The notes: a model not told the origin generated them from the sequence alone. A stretch of 45,016 bases of DNA from Phycisphaerae bacterium (GCA_027078365.1 JALWYQ010000034.1:66745-111760), one strand, 5' to 3'. Counted from the stretch's first letter, positions 35,144 through 44,374 are shown. Translations and numbers: made by a program.

Positions 35144-36356
35144 TATCTAGCTCCTTAGACTCGCCTTCTGGGGCATCTGGCCCCTTCATCAAGTTTTTGA
35201 GCAAATCTGTATTAACTTCATCAGTTGCACTAGAAGCTTCTTGGGCATCTTCTTTCTCTATTGGCTCAGTTACTGCTTCTGTAGATTCTACAGAGACAGA
35301 CTTACTAGAGAGTTGATTTAGTAGAGAATTATCCGGAGTTTCAAGAGGCTCTACCTTCTCAACTTCGCTAGGAGAGCTATCTTCTTGAATTGGTTTAATA
35401 TCAGCTGAAACAAGTTTGTCTAGGACATCTTGGGAGCTATCATCAGAGAGAAAATCTCCAATATTGGTAGTAGATACTGCCCCACTAGTCTCTTGGTTGC
35501 GCATCTGCGCCTCTTTTACAATGCGCATGAAGAGATTTTCCAGACTATCCATAGGCGAGCCAATACTCATAGAGGCTTTTTCTTTCTGCACAATCTCTTT
35601 AATCTTAGAAATCGCTTCTTCGCTGAGCGGCGAGGTTGTAATCTGTTGCTCATCATTTCTACGCAACAAATCGCTAACATAGCCTTCTGTCTGCATCTTT
35701 CCACCGTATAGAATTCCAATACGGTCACAAACATCTTCAACGTCGGCGAGCAAGTGGCTACACATAAGGATTGTTTTGCCACGTTTCGCTAAGGATACTA
35801 TTAGGTCCTTAATTTGCCTAGTTCCAATTGGATCAAGTCCTGAGGTTGGCTCATCAAGTATTAGCAAATCGGGGTCATTTATCAAAGCCTGCGCAAGACC
35901 GATACGTCTTGCCATACCTTTGGAGAAGGTTCCGACTGGTCTATTGGCCACAGATGCAAGACCGACCATATCGAGCAAAGAATCGATACGCATATTTAGA
36001 ACTTTTGAAGGCAAGCCAAACAAGTCGCCATAAAACTTGAGAGTTTCTCTTGCGCTTAAGTATTTGTATAGATAAGACTCCTCCGGCAAAAAGCCAATCC
36101 TCGATGAGATTTTAGGGTCATCACTTCTACCACCAAGAACAAAACTAACTCCTTTGGTTGGCTTGAGCAGAGAAAGAAGCATCTTTATCGTTGTGCTCTT
36201 TCCAGAACCGTTTGGGCCAAGTAGGCCATAAACCTCATTGTGCTTTATCTTGAGCTCTAAATCATCAACAGCAAGAACCTTTGTACGCCCCCACCAATCC
36301 TTGAAGGCTTTAGTTAAGCTGATTGTCTCAATAGCGTATTCTGTATTCTGAGCCAC
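35136..36356 (-). CDS. ABC transporter ATP-binding protein with acidic C-terminal extension
   Basis: The ATPase core (about residues 8-235) has Walker A (LLGPNGSGKST), signature TFSKGMARR (variant of LSGGQ), Walker B (LLILDEPTSGLDP) and an H-loop (MCSHLLADVE). About 160 further residues, rich in Ser, Glu and Asp, follow and have no known domain. The start is GTG at 36356; its GAGG site lies in the end of the P-type ATPase gene 3 bp upstream, so translation is coupled. The partner is the permease downstream and perhaps also the divergent permease at 42903. The tail could be a regulatory or docking segment. Confidence 0.93.
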   Translation of the reverse strand: MAQNTEYAIETISLTKAFKDWWGRTKVLAVDDLELKIKHNEVYGLLGPNGSGKSTTIKMLLSLLKPTKGVSFVLGGRSDDPKISSRIGFLPEESYLYKYLSARETLKFYGDLFGLPSKVLNMRIDSLLDMVGLASVANRPVGTFSKGMARRIGLAQALINDPDLLILDEPTSGLDPIGTRQIKDLIVSLAKRGKTILMCSHLLADVEDVCDRIGILYGGKMQTEGYVSDLLRRNDEQQITTSPLSEEAISKIKEIVQKEKASMSIGSPMDSLENLFMRIVKEAQMRNQETSGAVSTTNIGDFLSDDSSQDVLDKLVSADIKPIQEDSSPSEVEKVEPLETPDNSLLNQLSSKSVSVESTEAVTEPIEKEDAQEASSATDEVNTDLLKNLMKGPDAPEGESKELDNG

Positions 36357-36359
36357 TTT

Positions 36360-38345
36360 TTATACCTCGCAAGATTCATGTTTATGGTCGTGTGTATGAC
36401 CATGTTCGCATTCACTCTCCCCAGCAGTGATATGAGGCTCGAGGTGTTCTCCAAATCTCACAAGCCTTGCACTATTAAAGATTACAACAAGTGAACCCAT
36501 AAAGTGTAGTGGAGCTGCCCAAGATGCGCTCAAATAACCAGCAAGTGCCATGGCAACACCTATGATGATAAAGAGACTTCCAAAGAGAAGGTTTAAGTTA
36601 ATGATAACTCTTGTTTTCCTTGAAAGTTTCACGAGGAAAGGTAAACGTTTAAGGTCGTTATTCATCAAGGCAATCGAAGCAGAGTTTATAGCAACATCGC
36701 TACCTGCCGCTCCCATCGCAATGCCCAAATCTCCTTCAGCAAGTGCTGGAGCATCGTTGATACCATCACCAACAACAGCGACGATATGGCCTTCTTGTTT
36801 GATTTTCTTAACAATGTCAAGCTTATCATGTGGCAAACACTGAGCTTTATAATCGGTGCAACCTAGCTCTGCTGCAACACGATTAGCAACTTCTCTGCGG
36901 TCACCAGTTAGCATTGTAATTCTCTTTAGACCGCACTCTTGGAGTTCCTCAACTGCCGCACGTGCCTGTGATCTCGTTTTATCCTGCATCCCAATCCAGC
37001 CTATGCAACGCGCATCACGGGCAACGTAGAGTGCACTAAAGCCCTGCTCTTCATGCAGAGCTGGGTCGGTAATGCCAGACATATCAACACCATTCTCTTT
37101 TAAGAACGATTCACGACCGATTAGAATCTCTGCGTTTTCAACTACAGCCTTAACTCCCTTGCCCGGAACCTCTTCAAAAGAGCTTGATTCGACAAGTTTA
37201 ACGTTTGCTTCTTTTGCCAGATTTAGCATCGCCCTTGCAGCCGGGTGCTTACTTAGCCTCTCTGCTGAAGCGGCTGTTTTTAGTAAATCTGCCGGCTCTA
37301 TTCCAGAGGCGGGCTCTATCTTTGTAACAAAGAGCTTACCAGTTGTAAGCGTACCTGTTTTATCAAAGATAATTGCTGTTAGCTTGCCAGCAATTTCAAG
37401 GTCTGCAACTTTCTTTATCAAGATACCAAGTCTCGCCGCAGCTGAGATTGCTGCGACCATAGCAGTAGGAGTTGCCAAAATCAACGCACAAGGACAAGAC
37501 ACGACCAGTATCGCAATCGAGCGGTCAAATTCACGGGTAAAAAACAACGCAACTGCTGCAACCATTAGAATCGTAGGGATATACCATTGGATATATCTAT
37601 CGATAATTCTCATTATTGGAATTTTGGTTTGTTCGGCCTCTAAGATTAACTCTTGAACCTTACCAAGGGCAGTTTCTTTACCAATCTTAGTAACTCTAAT
37701 ATCTAACGCTCCTGTGAGGTTAGTTGTACCAGCAAACACCTGCATTCCAGGAACTTTATCGACAGGAAGCGATTCACCAGTAACGCTTGCCTCGTTTATG
37801 CTACTAAAGCCAGAAACAACTTCTCCGTCTGCTGCAACGTTATCGCCTGGTCTGATACGAATAATATCGCCAGCACTTAAATTCGCAACCTCAACCTCAC
37901 TCTCACTACCATCTTTTGAAACAAGTGTTGTTTTCTTAGGGGTTAGCTTAATTAACGACTCAATAGAGGCCCTAGCGCCCAAGGCAGTCCTAGTTTCCAT
38001 AAGCTCACTAAGCAACAGGAAGAAAGAGATGACTCCAGCCTCACGATAATTTCCAATTGAAAAAGCAGCGATAACAGCAAGCGCAACCAATTCGTCCATA
38101 TGCATTTGGCCTTTGAGAATTGATTTGAGCGCATTTAGAATGACCGGCAAAGAAAGCAATAACGCTCCAATCATCGCCGAAAATTCTACAATTAAATTGC
38201 CCTTCCCATAAAACAGTGGAGCGATATAGCTATTCAATAGCAGAACTCCACCAGCTAGAGTTCCAATCAAGGCGATACTTACCTTCTTGGAACCCTTTCC
38301 ATCTTGCATTTCTGTTTCTTTGATGTGTAAATGATCATGAGCCAT
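36360..38345 (-). CDS. P1B-type heavy-metal-transporting ATPase (ZntA/CadA-like)
   Basis: The 661-residue pump has the CPC membrane motif (SCPCALILATP, near 282), phosphorylation site DKTGTLT (Asp near 328), the P1B hallmark SKHPAA, TGE(S) in the actuator domain and GDGINDAPAL. There is no N-terminal HMA domain. Short His-rich ends (MAHDHLH and EHGHTHDHKHE) replace it, which favours Zn, Cd, Co or Pb over copper. It exports metal from the cytoplasm at the cost of ATP. It lies between the SPFH genes and the ABC genes, within 74 and 3 bp of them. Metal specificity is inferred from the CPC plus His tails. Confidence 0.94.
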   Translation of the reverse strand: MAHDHLHIKETEMQDGKGSKKVSIALIGTLAGGVLLLNSYIAPLFYGKGNLIVEFSAMIGALLLSLPVILNALKSILKGQMHMDELVALAVIAAFSIGNYREAGVISFFLLLSELMETRTALGARASIESLIKLTPKKTTLVSKDGSESEVEVANLSAGDIIRIRPGDNVAADGEVVSGFSSINEASVTGESLPVDKVPGMQVFAGTTNLTGALDIRVTKIGKETALGKVQELILEAEQTKIPIMRIIDRYIQWYIPTILMVAAVALFFTREFDRSIAILVVSCPCALILATPTAMVAAISAAARLGILIKKVADLEIAGKLTAIIFDKTGTLTTGKLFVTKIEPASGIEPADLLKTAASAERLSKHPAARAMLNLAKEANVKLVESSSFEEVPGKGVKAVVENAEILIGRESFLKENGVDMSGITDPALHEEQGFSALYVARDARCIGWIGMQDKTRSQARAAVEELQECGLKRITMLTGDRREVANRVAAELGCTDYKAQCLPHDKLDIVKKIKQEGHIVAVVGDGINDAPALAEGDLGIAMGAAGSDVAINSASIALMNNDLKRLPFLVKLSRKTRVIINLNLLFGSLFIIIGVAMALAGYLSASWAAPLHFMGSLVVIFNSARLVRFGEHLEPHITAGESECEHGHTHDHKHESCEV

Positions 38346-38419
38346 TAGATAATCTCTTTATAATTCATATATGTATTGCTAATCTAAAACACTGAAACGT
38401 TGTGTTTTTAAAATACTCA

Positions 38420-39604
38420 CTATTTATTTTCTTGCTTCTTTTGTTGTTTTCTGGCCGCAGGGTCTCTATTGATTAACACTCTAAACTCTCGTTTTTTACC
38501 TTGCGATGCAGGCTGAACAATAATCTTTTCTTGAGCGTTATCTAGAACCTCCTCTATGGCATCTTGGTAAATCTTTTGAACGACAAGTTTTGGGTGCAAT
38601 CTAAACTCAGGCAGAATCGACGCTAAATAATTTGCGCTTGCCTTAGCAGATTCTGCCACTTCTGTTCGATACGCCTTGGCATCAGCGATTAATTGCTGAG
38701 CAGGCCCTTGCACTTCGTTTAAGACTTTATCCCTGTAGCCTCTTGCATCTGTTATCATTGTTTCCTTTTGTTGCGAAGCAATGATTGACTGTTGGAATGC
38801 ATCATCGACTTGACGTGGCCATGTAGCCTGAATTTGCATGTTCTCAACCAAGATGCCGCTATCCATATCGTCTAATTTACTTTGAAGAAGTTTTTTTGTC
38901 TCACTGATTAGCCTTGCCTTATCAGATATAATGACCTCATCAATTGTAAACTTTGCCATCGTAGTAACAATAGCATCTTGAGCAACCGCAGCCAAGAATG
39001 GCTTAATTTCCCTATCTACAACTTTACTGTAAAGCTCTCCGGGCTTAGGGTTGCCAATGTAAACATTCTTAAAAAATGCGTAAGGGTCTAGGCTTATGTT
39101 GTAGTCAATATCCCATTTACAGTGAACAATATTGTAATCGTTTTGCGCAACACCTTCACCCTCTTCGCCTCTAGTCAGACAATAGCCATCTTTGATAGGG
39201 TTTAGAGTTCTGTTAGGTCTGCCAAGCTTACCGGTAAGTTTTTCTTTCTCTGTCTGGTAATACCAAAAATCATCTAGGGATATTTTCTTTGTGCTAATCG
39301 CTGGAATCTTAACAATCTCAGCGACTGGATAAGGCAAAGTCCAATGCAGACCAGGGCCAATTAGTTTGCCTCCGTCAGCTTGAGTTACTGCCTTACCAAA
39401 CCATAGCACAATAGCCCTCTCGTTCTGCTCTACTGTGTAAATTCCAGAAGCGAAATACAGCACGACCAGAACGACCATAATTATCTTGAGGATTGAAAAA
39501 CTAACGCGCAGCGCATCCGATAGACTCTTACTACCAGCGTCTAAATCGTCAAATTTATCATCGCAATTTGGCGATGAAATACTACAACAACAATTTTTAC
39601 CCAT
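38420..39604 (-). CDS. SPFH/Band 7 protein, HflK-like
   Basis: The 394-residue protein has a Cys-rich cytoplasmic start (GKNCCCSISSPNC), one membrane helix at about 37-54 and a Band 7 domain with VEQNERAIVLWFGK, GPGLHWTLPYPV and an unusual insert of about 40 residues with GEEGEGVAQ. It has an ARGYRDKVLNEVQG coiled coil and an HflK-like tail (DPAARKQQK). HflK and HflC form a cage around FtsH in the inner membrane and limit its proteolysis. This gene is third in a row of three SPFH genes, 23 bp after hflC. The cysteine cluster could bind metal, which may tie it to the P-type ATPase next to it. Confidence 0.92.
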   Translation of the reverse strand: MGKNCCCSISSPNCDDKFDDLDAGSKSLSDALRVSFSILKIIMVVLVVLYFASGIYTVEQNERAIVLWFGKAVTQADGGKLIGPGLHWTLPYPVAEIVKIPAISTKKISLDDFWYYQTEKEKLTGKLGRPNRTLNPIKDGYCLTRGEEGEGVAQNDYNIVHCKWDIDYNISLDPYAFFKNVYIGNPKPGELYSKVVDREIKPFLAAVAQDAIVTTMAKFTIDEVIISDKARLISETKKLLQSKLDDMDSGILVENMQIQATWPRQVDDAFQQSIIASQQKETMITDARGYRDKVLNEVQGPAQQLIADAKAYRTEVAESAKASANYLASILPEFRLHPKLVVQKIYQDAIEEVLDNAQEKIIVQPASQGKKREFRVLINRDPAARKQQKKQENK

Positions 39605-39627
39605 TTGTATCTCTATAAATAAATGAT

Positions 39628-40524
39628 TTATTGTTTTGGTTCAATATTTGGAACTTCTCTGAGCAATTTGATTGGCTCAGTTTGCGCACCTAAAACGATT
39701 GTAGAGCGATTCTTTAGGATTTTCTTAAGCGCATCAACATCTCTAAGGAACATCGCAAGTTGTGGATCTTCTTCGAGAAGCTTGTAGTATTTAGCAGCAT
39801 CAGCGTCACCTTCACCTCTGATAGCTTTAGCTCTTGCTTGGGCAGTAGCCAAGATTTCAATCTTCTTCGCCTCTGCATCAGCTTTAATCTTTGCCGCCTC
39901 AGCACTACCTTCAGCAAGAATTCGCTCAGACTTCTTCTTACGGTCCGAACGCATACGGTTAAAGACTTGCTCTGTAACCTTCTCACTAATTTCAAACTTC
40001 TTTATGCCAACCGTAGCAACTTCGATTCCGTACTTATCCAGCATGATTTTTTTCAAAGAGTCTCTAATCTCGTTTTCAATCTGCGCAAACTTAATTTTGC
40101 TCGGATCTGTATTGATAAACTCATTGAAAGAATGCCTACCAATGATTGCGTTTTGTTCATTACGCAATTGGCTTAGTAAATATTTCTGAGCGTTATTAGC
40201 GTTGGTTACTGTTTCGTAAAACTTCAAAGGATCTGCAATGCGCCAATTCATATACGAAGTAACAATTACCGGCTCACCACCTTTAGTTGTGGTCTCTTCC
40301 ATCTGACCTTCAAACACCTGCAAACGCGACTCAAAGCGGTGCACTTGATCGATTGGCTGTGGCCATTTCCAATAGAAGCCAGGCTCTGTAATTGGCTCTC
40401 CGATTGGCTTACCAAATCTAGTTAAAAGCACCGATTCTGTCTCACGAACTTGGAACGAACAGAATGCTAATCCAAGAGCTAGTGCAACCAATAACACAAA
40501 AATAGTTGTTGAAATATTCTTCAT
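39628..40524 (-). CDS. hflC: Protease modulator HflC (SPFH/Band 7)
   Basis: One membrane helix (about 7-24), then the canonical HflC opening VRETESVLLTRFGKPIGE and PGFYWKWPQPIDQVHRFESR. The conserved SQLRNEQNAIIGRHSFNEF block and the RMRSDRKKKSERILAEGSAEA coiled coil are present. Length (298 residues) is normal. It works with HflK as a membrane ring around the FtsH protease. GAGG lies 8 nt before the ATG. It is second in the SPFH row, after the multi-TM SPFH gene (66-bp gap). Confidence 0.95.
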   Translation of the reverse strand: MKNISTTIFVLLVALALGLAFCSFQVRETESVLLTRFGKPIGEPITEPGFYWKWPQPIDQVHRFESRLQVFEGQMEETTTKGGEPVIVTSYMNWRIADPLKFYETVTNANNAQKYLLSQLRNEQNAIIGRHSFNEFINTDPSKIKFAQIENEIRDSLKKIMLDKYGIEVATVGIKKFEISEKVTEQVFNRMRSDRKKKSERILAEGSAEAAKIKADAEAKKIEILATAQARAKAIRGEGDADAAKYYKLLEEDPQLAMFLRDVDALKKILKNRSTIVLGAQTEPIKLLREVPNIEPKQ

Positions 40525-40590
40525 TCTTATTGCCTCATTATAGCTATATAAAATAACGTGTGATTGTTTTTCTTTCTCAACTTCTTAAAA

Positions 40591-42639
40591 CTAATTCTCG
40601 CCCTGCGGGACATCTACATCGTAAAGACTTGGAGCAAGAGCCTCTTGGAGGTCTATAGTAATGACTTCGCTATCATCGTCTCCAGAAACCACTACATACT
40701 TGCGCACATCAGTAAGAGCTTCTTCCAGCATTTTGAGCCTCTGCTGTTGCTTATAAATCTCTGGAGCCGCCCTGTACGCTAGAACTTGAGAATGGAATCT
40801 CTCTCCTGTCGCTTTAGCGATAGACTCTCTCTCATAGGCATAACTCTTTGCCTCTGAAAGCTCCTTAAAGATTGTACCGCTAGCAGAGGTGAATGCTTTA
40901 TCAATCTTTGCGATGAGCTCGTCTTTATCTTTTTTGCTCAACTTATCTTTATTATCTTGATACTTCTCAACCAGAGAATATAACTCATTTACTTTAGCGA
41001 TATCACCGCCTAGAAGAGTTAGAGTTTTATTCTTTTCTGCGATAGCATCAAGAATCTTAGCTTGACGGTCTTGAACCTTACCAATCACATCCTCATAATC
41101 ATCTGCTACTTCAAGAGGAGGATGCAACCCTTGCAAGCCAACCATCACAATCTCAATTCCAAGCTCAGCTTGGTCGGCCTTTTGCTGTATGCGTTTTGCT
41201 AAGGTCTTGGCGGCATCACCTCTGCCTGCGCCGAGTATTGAGTGCATAACGTCGGCATTCTTATTGCCAAAAGAGTCTGTCTCAATCTTCGCACTTGCAG
41301 CATAACGAACCAACTCGCGATAGCAGATATCCTCCAGAGCCTTTTTAGGGTCGCTATGACTATATGCAAACTTCTCAATATCCTTAACTCGATACTGAAC
41401 TGGCACTGCCGCAATCACAATACTGACAGGTGCTGCGGAGTTTTTATCCGCAGTTACTTGAGTCGCTACGAGCAGTTTATGCTCATATTCGTAGTGTTTC
41501 TGCCCCCAGAGTAAAGGCTTTCTAGAGACATTATCAATCTTGTCTGTCTCATCAAAACCAATATCTATCTGCTCAATGCGCTGAGTATTATAAACATAAG
41601 CAATCTCAAACGGAGAAGGAAGCTTAACGTGAATTCCAGGGCCTACAATCCTGCCGCCCTTTTTGTGCGAACCAAGATGTTCTATAATGCCCTTTTGACC
41701 GGGTTCTACAACTACAAAACAGCTGAGCGCATACAACGAAAGAGCCGAAAATATTATCAAAGGCAGAATCGCCTTTTCTAGAAGCCTGTAAAACCAAGTC
41801 TGCGAGACTTGGAATCCAAACTGATAATCCAACGTGTGCGCTGCGGTGTGAAGGATTCCCCCTGGCTCATTGAAAATCGCAAAAATCCTACTATCAAAAG
41901 CTGGGCGATGGTATTGACCCTTTACTCTTGGCCTGTACACATCCAACACTTGATTGAGCAGTGCCTCACCACCAAAAACAGCCATGACAGAAGCCACCAC
42001 CCAAGCCATAGCTGTTATTACAATTTGAATCTGGAAAAACTTTAAAGCAAGTGCAATTCCAAGAGCAAACGCCAAAAGTGCACTAGCTAGCATATAGCTA
42101 CCACCTGCCCTTAGAGGTTTCCAAACCTTCTCACCGCTTAGCCCCGTAGCATATCGTGATATTAGAAAACTAAAGAATGCAACCACGATTAAAAGACAGC
42201 TCGCCACAAGAGGAGAGCGAACTTCCGCTTGGAGAGAAGTATCTATACCTTTGAAAAACACCACCGCAAAAATAAGATTGTAGAGCCCAACCGCGATGGC
42301 AAATATTGGGGTAAACCATTTCTCAAAGAATTGAAGCCTGTTTTGAGCTACTGTGTAGAGCGCCTTGCGTTCGTTAGAGCCTTGAAAAATCGTATCGCCA
42401 GAAGAGCTATTCTCAAGCATAGCAAGGTCTAGCTTTTCTTGGTCAGCTAGCGATATGTTGCGAAAGAGAAGCAACAAAAAGAGCCAGATAATAGAACCAC
42501 CCAAAATCTGCCAAGCTAGAAACTTAGCCGCAATCACATTGCTGTAAGAACCTACTAGCCAGCAAACCATAAAAAATACAATGCTTAAAATAACCGCAGT
42601 GAGCGAGAGATACTCACCTCGCTTAGAAGATAATTTCAT
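40591..42639 (-). CDS. Multi-TM SPFH/Band 7 protein (HflK-like with extra N-terminal membrane domain)
   Basis: Unlike normal HflK, with one helix, this 682-residue protein has about six hydrophobic helices in residues 10-225 and a seventh at about 289-310 that leads directly into the Band 7 domain (VEPGQKGIIEHLG, IVGPGIHVKLPSPFEI). The QADQAELGIEIVMVGLQGLHPP segment and the coiled coil up to AYRAAPEIYKQQQRLKML follow the HflK plan. Similar long forms occur in PVC bacteria, from memory. It is the first gene of the series of SPFH, metal ATPase and ABC genes. The added membrane domain suggests that this ring has its own membrane partner or forms a larger microdomain. Confidence 0.9.
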   Translation of the reverse strand: MKLSSKRGEYLSLTAVILSIVFFMVCWLVGSYSNVIAAKFLAWQILGGSIIWLFLLLLFRNISLADQEKLDLAMLENSSSGDTIFQGSNERKALYTVAQNRLQFFEKWFTPIFAIAVGLYNLIFAVVFFKGIDTSLQAEVRSPLVASCLLIVVAFFSFLISRYATGLSGEKVWKPLRAGGSYMLASALLAFALGIALALKFFQIQIVITAMAWVVASVMAVFGGEALLNQVLDVYRPRVKGQYHRPAFDSRIFAIFNEPGGILHTAAHTLDYQFGFQVSQTWFYRLLEKAILPLIIFSALSLYALSCFVVVEPGQKGIIEHLGSHKKGGRIVGPGIHVKLPSPFEIAYVYNTQRIEQIDIGFDETDKIDNVSRKPLLWGQKHYEYEHKLLVATQVTADKNSAAPVSIVIAAVPVQYRVKDIEKFAYSHSDPKKALEDICYRELVRYAASAKIETDSFGNKNADVMHSILGAGRGDAAKTLAKRIQQKADQAELGIEIVMVGLQGLHPPLEVADDYEDVIGKVQDRQAKILDAIAEKNKTLTLLGGDIAKVNELYSLVEKYQDNKDKLSKKDKDELIAKIDKAFTSASGTIFKELSEAKSYAYERESIAKATGERFHSQVLAYRAAPEIYKQQQRLKMLEEALTDVRKYVVVSGDDDSEVITIDLQEALAPSLYDVDVPQGEN

Positions 42640-42799
42640 ATGATTACCTAATCCTATTTATTAAAAATTAGAGATGCCTCTTAAAAAATCAAACACTTTC
42701 TAAGGTATACTCCGTATTCTCAAAAATGTTTGATAAAAGAATGAAGCCCAATTTATATGCTCGTAGTATGATATAGAAAAATTTATTAAAATCAAATCC

Positions 42800-42828
42800 T
42801 TTACAAATAATTAAGCTACTAATATAAC
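42800..42828 (+). promoter_or_regulatory. Sigma-70-type promoter of the divergent ABC-2 permease
   Basis: TTTACA (five of six), a 17-bp spacer and TATAAC (five of six) place a start near 42835, 68 bp before the gene. The minus-strand SPFH promoter must lie in the same 263-bp gap; no equally good pair was found for it. Confidence 0.6.
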
Positions 42829-42902
42829 AATACGGCACCGACATGTACGAAGCGTAGCTGTACTGATGATATTACTGTTAACCTAGTCAAGATAGGTAGA
42901 AT

Positions 42903-43877
42903 ATGTTAAGAAAATTGTGGGCAATTGCGAAAAACACTTTTATTGAGACACTCAGGCAACCGATATTTGCGGTCATTACTTTTGTTGCCATCTTAATCTT
43001 TATTCTGAGCCCATCAATAACGATGTACTCCCTTGATGACGACAACAAACTCTTAAAAGAACTCGAGTTTTCTACACTCTTTTTAAGTGGTCTCTTGATT
43101 GCTATCTTCTCAAGCATTGGTGCTATAACTGAAGAGCTAGAGTCAAAGACTGCCCTGACAGTATTATCAAAGCCAGTTCCCAGAATTATTTTTGTGATTG
43201 GAAAGTTTTTTGGCATCCTCTCAGCGCTTGCGCTATCACACTACATCAATACGATTGCAATGCTACTCTCCTTTAGACATGGAGTCTTACAGACTGCTAG
43301 AGACGAGGCTGATTTAACTGTGATAACTGTAGCTGCGGCGATTCTTCTAATTTCAATAATCATCTCAACGATATTAAACTTTTCCTATGACTTCTCGTTC
43401 ACCGCTACCTGCACAGGCTTCCTAGCGATACTTGGAACTGTTGGCTTAACGATACTCTGCTTCATAGACAGAGACTGGAAATTCAACCCACAAAACAATT
43501 CGTTTGAGATGTTTGATGTGTACGCCTCGATTTTAATTCTACTGGCTTTGGTAGCAATGGTATCGATAGCCGTTATGGTATCGACAAGATTCAACATTGT
43601 AATGACTCTGCTGATTTGCATCGCAGTATTTCTTGTTGGCCTAATCAGTGATTACATATTCGCCCGCTACGCTGGCACGCACATAAGCGCAAGATTAGCA
43701 AGGATAATATTCCCCAACCTACAGGTGTTCTGGATTTCTGATGCGATTTATCAAAAGAGTACTATAACAATAAACTACGTAGGAAAATCGGCGATGTATG
43801 CCATCTCGTACTCCGCAGGAATCCTAGCCCTAGCCGGTGCATTGTTCCAAAGCAAACAGGTTGGAAAATCGCATTAA
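42903..43877 (+). CDS. ABC-2-type permease
   Basis: The 324-residue protein starts LRKLWAIAKNTFIETLRQP, the same pattern as the permease at 33767, and has about six membrane helices with a short loop instead of the large ectodomain. The cytoplasmic ELESKTALTVLSKPVPR loop is typical of ABC-2 subunits that dock on an ATPase. No ATPase gene is next to it on this strand, so it may share the ATPase encoded at 35136-36356, or one elsewhere. It is divergent to the SPFH operon and has its own promoter. The substrate is unknown. Confidence 0.9.
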   Translation: MLRKLWAIAKNTFIETLRQPIFAVITFVAILIFILSPSITMYSLDDDNKLLKELEFSTLFLSGLLIAIFSSIGAITEELESKTALTVLSKPVPRIIFVIGKFFGILSALALSHYINTIAMLLSFRHGVLQTARDEADLTVITVAAAILLISIIISTILNFSYDFSFTATCTGFLAILGTVGLTILCFIDRDWKFNPQNNSFEMFDVYASILILLALVAMVSIAVMVSTRFNIVMTLLICIAVFLVGLISDYIFARYAGTHISARLARIIFPNLQVFWISDAIYQKSTITINYVGKSAMYAISYSAGILALAGALFQSKQVGKSH

Positions 43878-43971
43878 AACCTCTAACTGCTTTAACGCAA
43901 AGGAACGCTAAAGACGCAAGAGACGCAAACGAAACGGAATAAAACAACTTGTTTATGTTTTAAAACCGCCA
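43875..43971 (+). repeat. Interspersed intergenic repeat, copy R4
   Basis: The fullest copy of the family: AAAACCTCTAACTGCTTTAA, a series of ACGCAAGA-type units (GGAACGCTAAAGACGCAAGA) and a CAACTTGTTTATGTTTT end. It begins at the permease stop. A further GGAGCTCCAGCTGGGC motif at 43989-44007 resembles another common dispersed palindrome. Confidence 0.7.
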
Positions 43972-44125
43972 ATCGCATTCCTAGGATCGCGGAGCTCCAG
44001 CTGGGCAAACCGTTCTATGCTGTTTTGGTTGCCCTAGTTTAATTTGAGATCAAAAAGATATTGACGCCAAAAACGTTAAGAATGGTAATCTACCTTTGCA
44101 AGCGTTTCTCAACCTTTCATTGGAG

Positions 44126-44232
44126 GAATTTAAGGGGTCAGGAATCTTTTTCACTTGCTATTTTCTCTACCTCAGACTTAATCATATCTTTATGGACCTG
44201 TAAGGTAAAAGATTCCAGACCCCTTTTAATTA
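44126..44232. repeat. RAYT-derived inverted-repeat element C
   Basis: The ends AAGGGGTCAGGAATCTTTT and AAAAGATTCCAGACCCCTT are inverted copies of each other. On the minus strand the middle reads KDMIKSEVEKIASEKDS and stop, which matches the LKSKVEKIANS part of the RAYT remnant at 19567-19850. It is a short deletion derivative of the transposase gene, about 107 bp. The surrounding DNA up to 44374 shows nothing further besides a partial TTGACCCTTTTTAATT end near 44367. Confidence 0.8.
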
Positions 44233-44374
44233 ACTCAGAAAGCAAAGATTAGAAACAAGATTAAGTACGCTACTTCGATTTTTTTTATTTTGCTCATCTC
44301 CAAATCCTATATCAAATAAGGCAAATTAAAGGTCTACGGAACCTTTTCATGCAAAATAAAATTCTTGACCCTTT

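Noticed and set aside
37072-37656. 194-codon plus-strand ORF
   Set aside because: It is antisense to the metal ATPase core (DKTGTLT and CPC region) and has shadow composition.
43989-44007. GGAGCTCCAGCTGGGC motif as a terminator or attachment site
   Set aside because: The stem is imperfect, no T-tract follows, and no integrase is nearby; it looks like a dispersed palindrome remnant.
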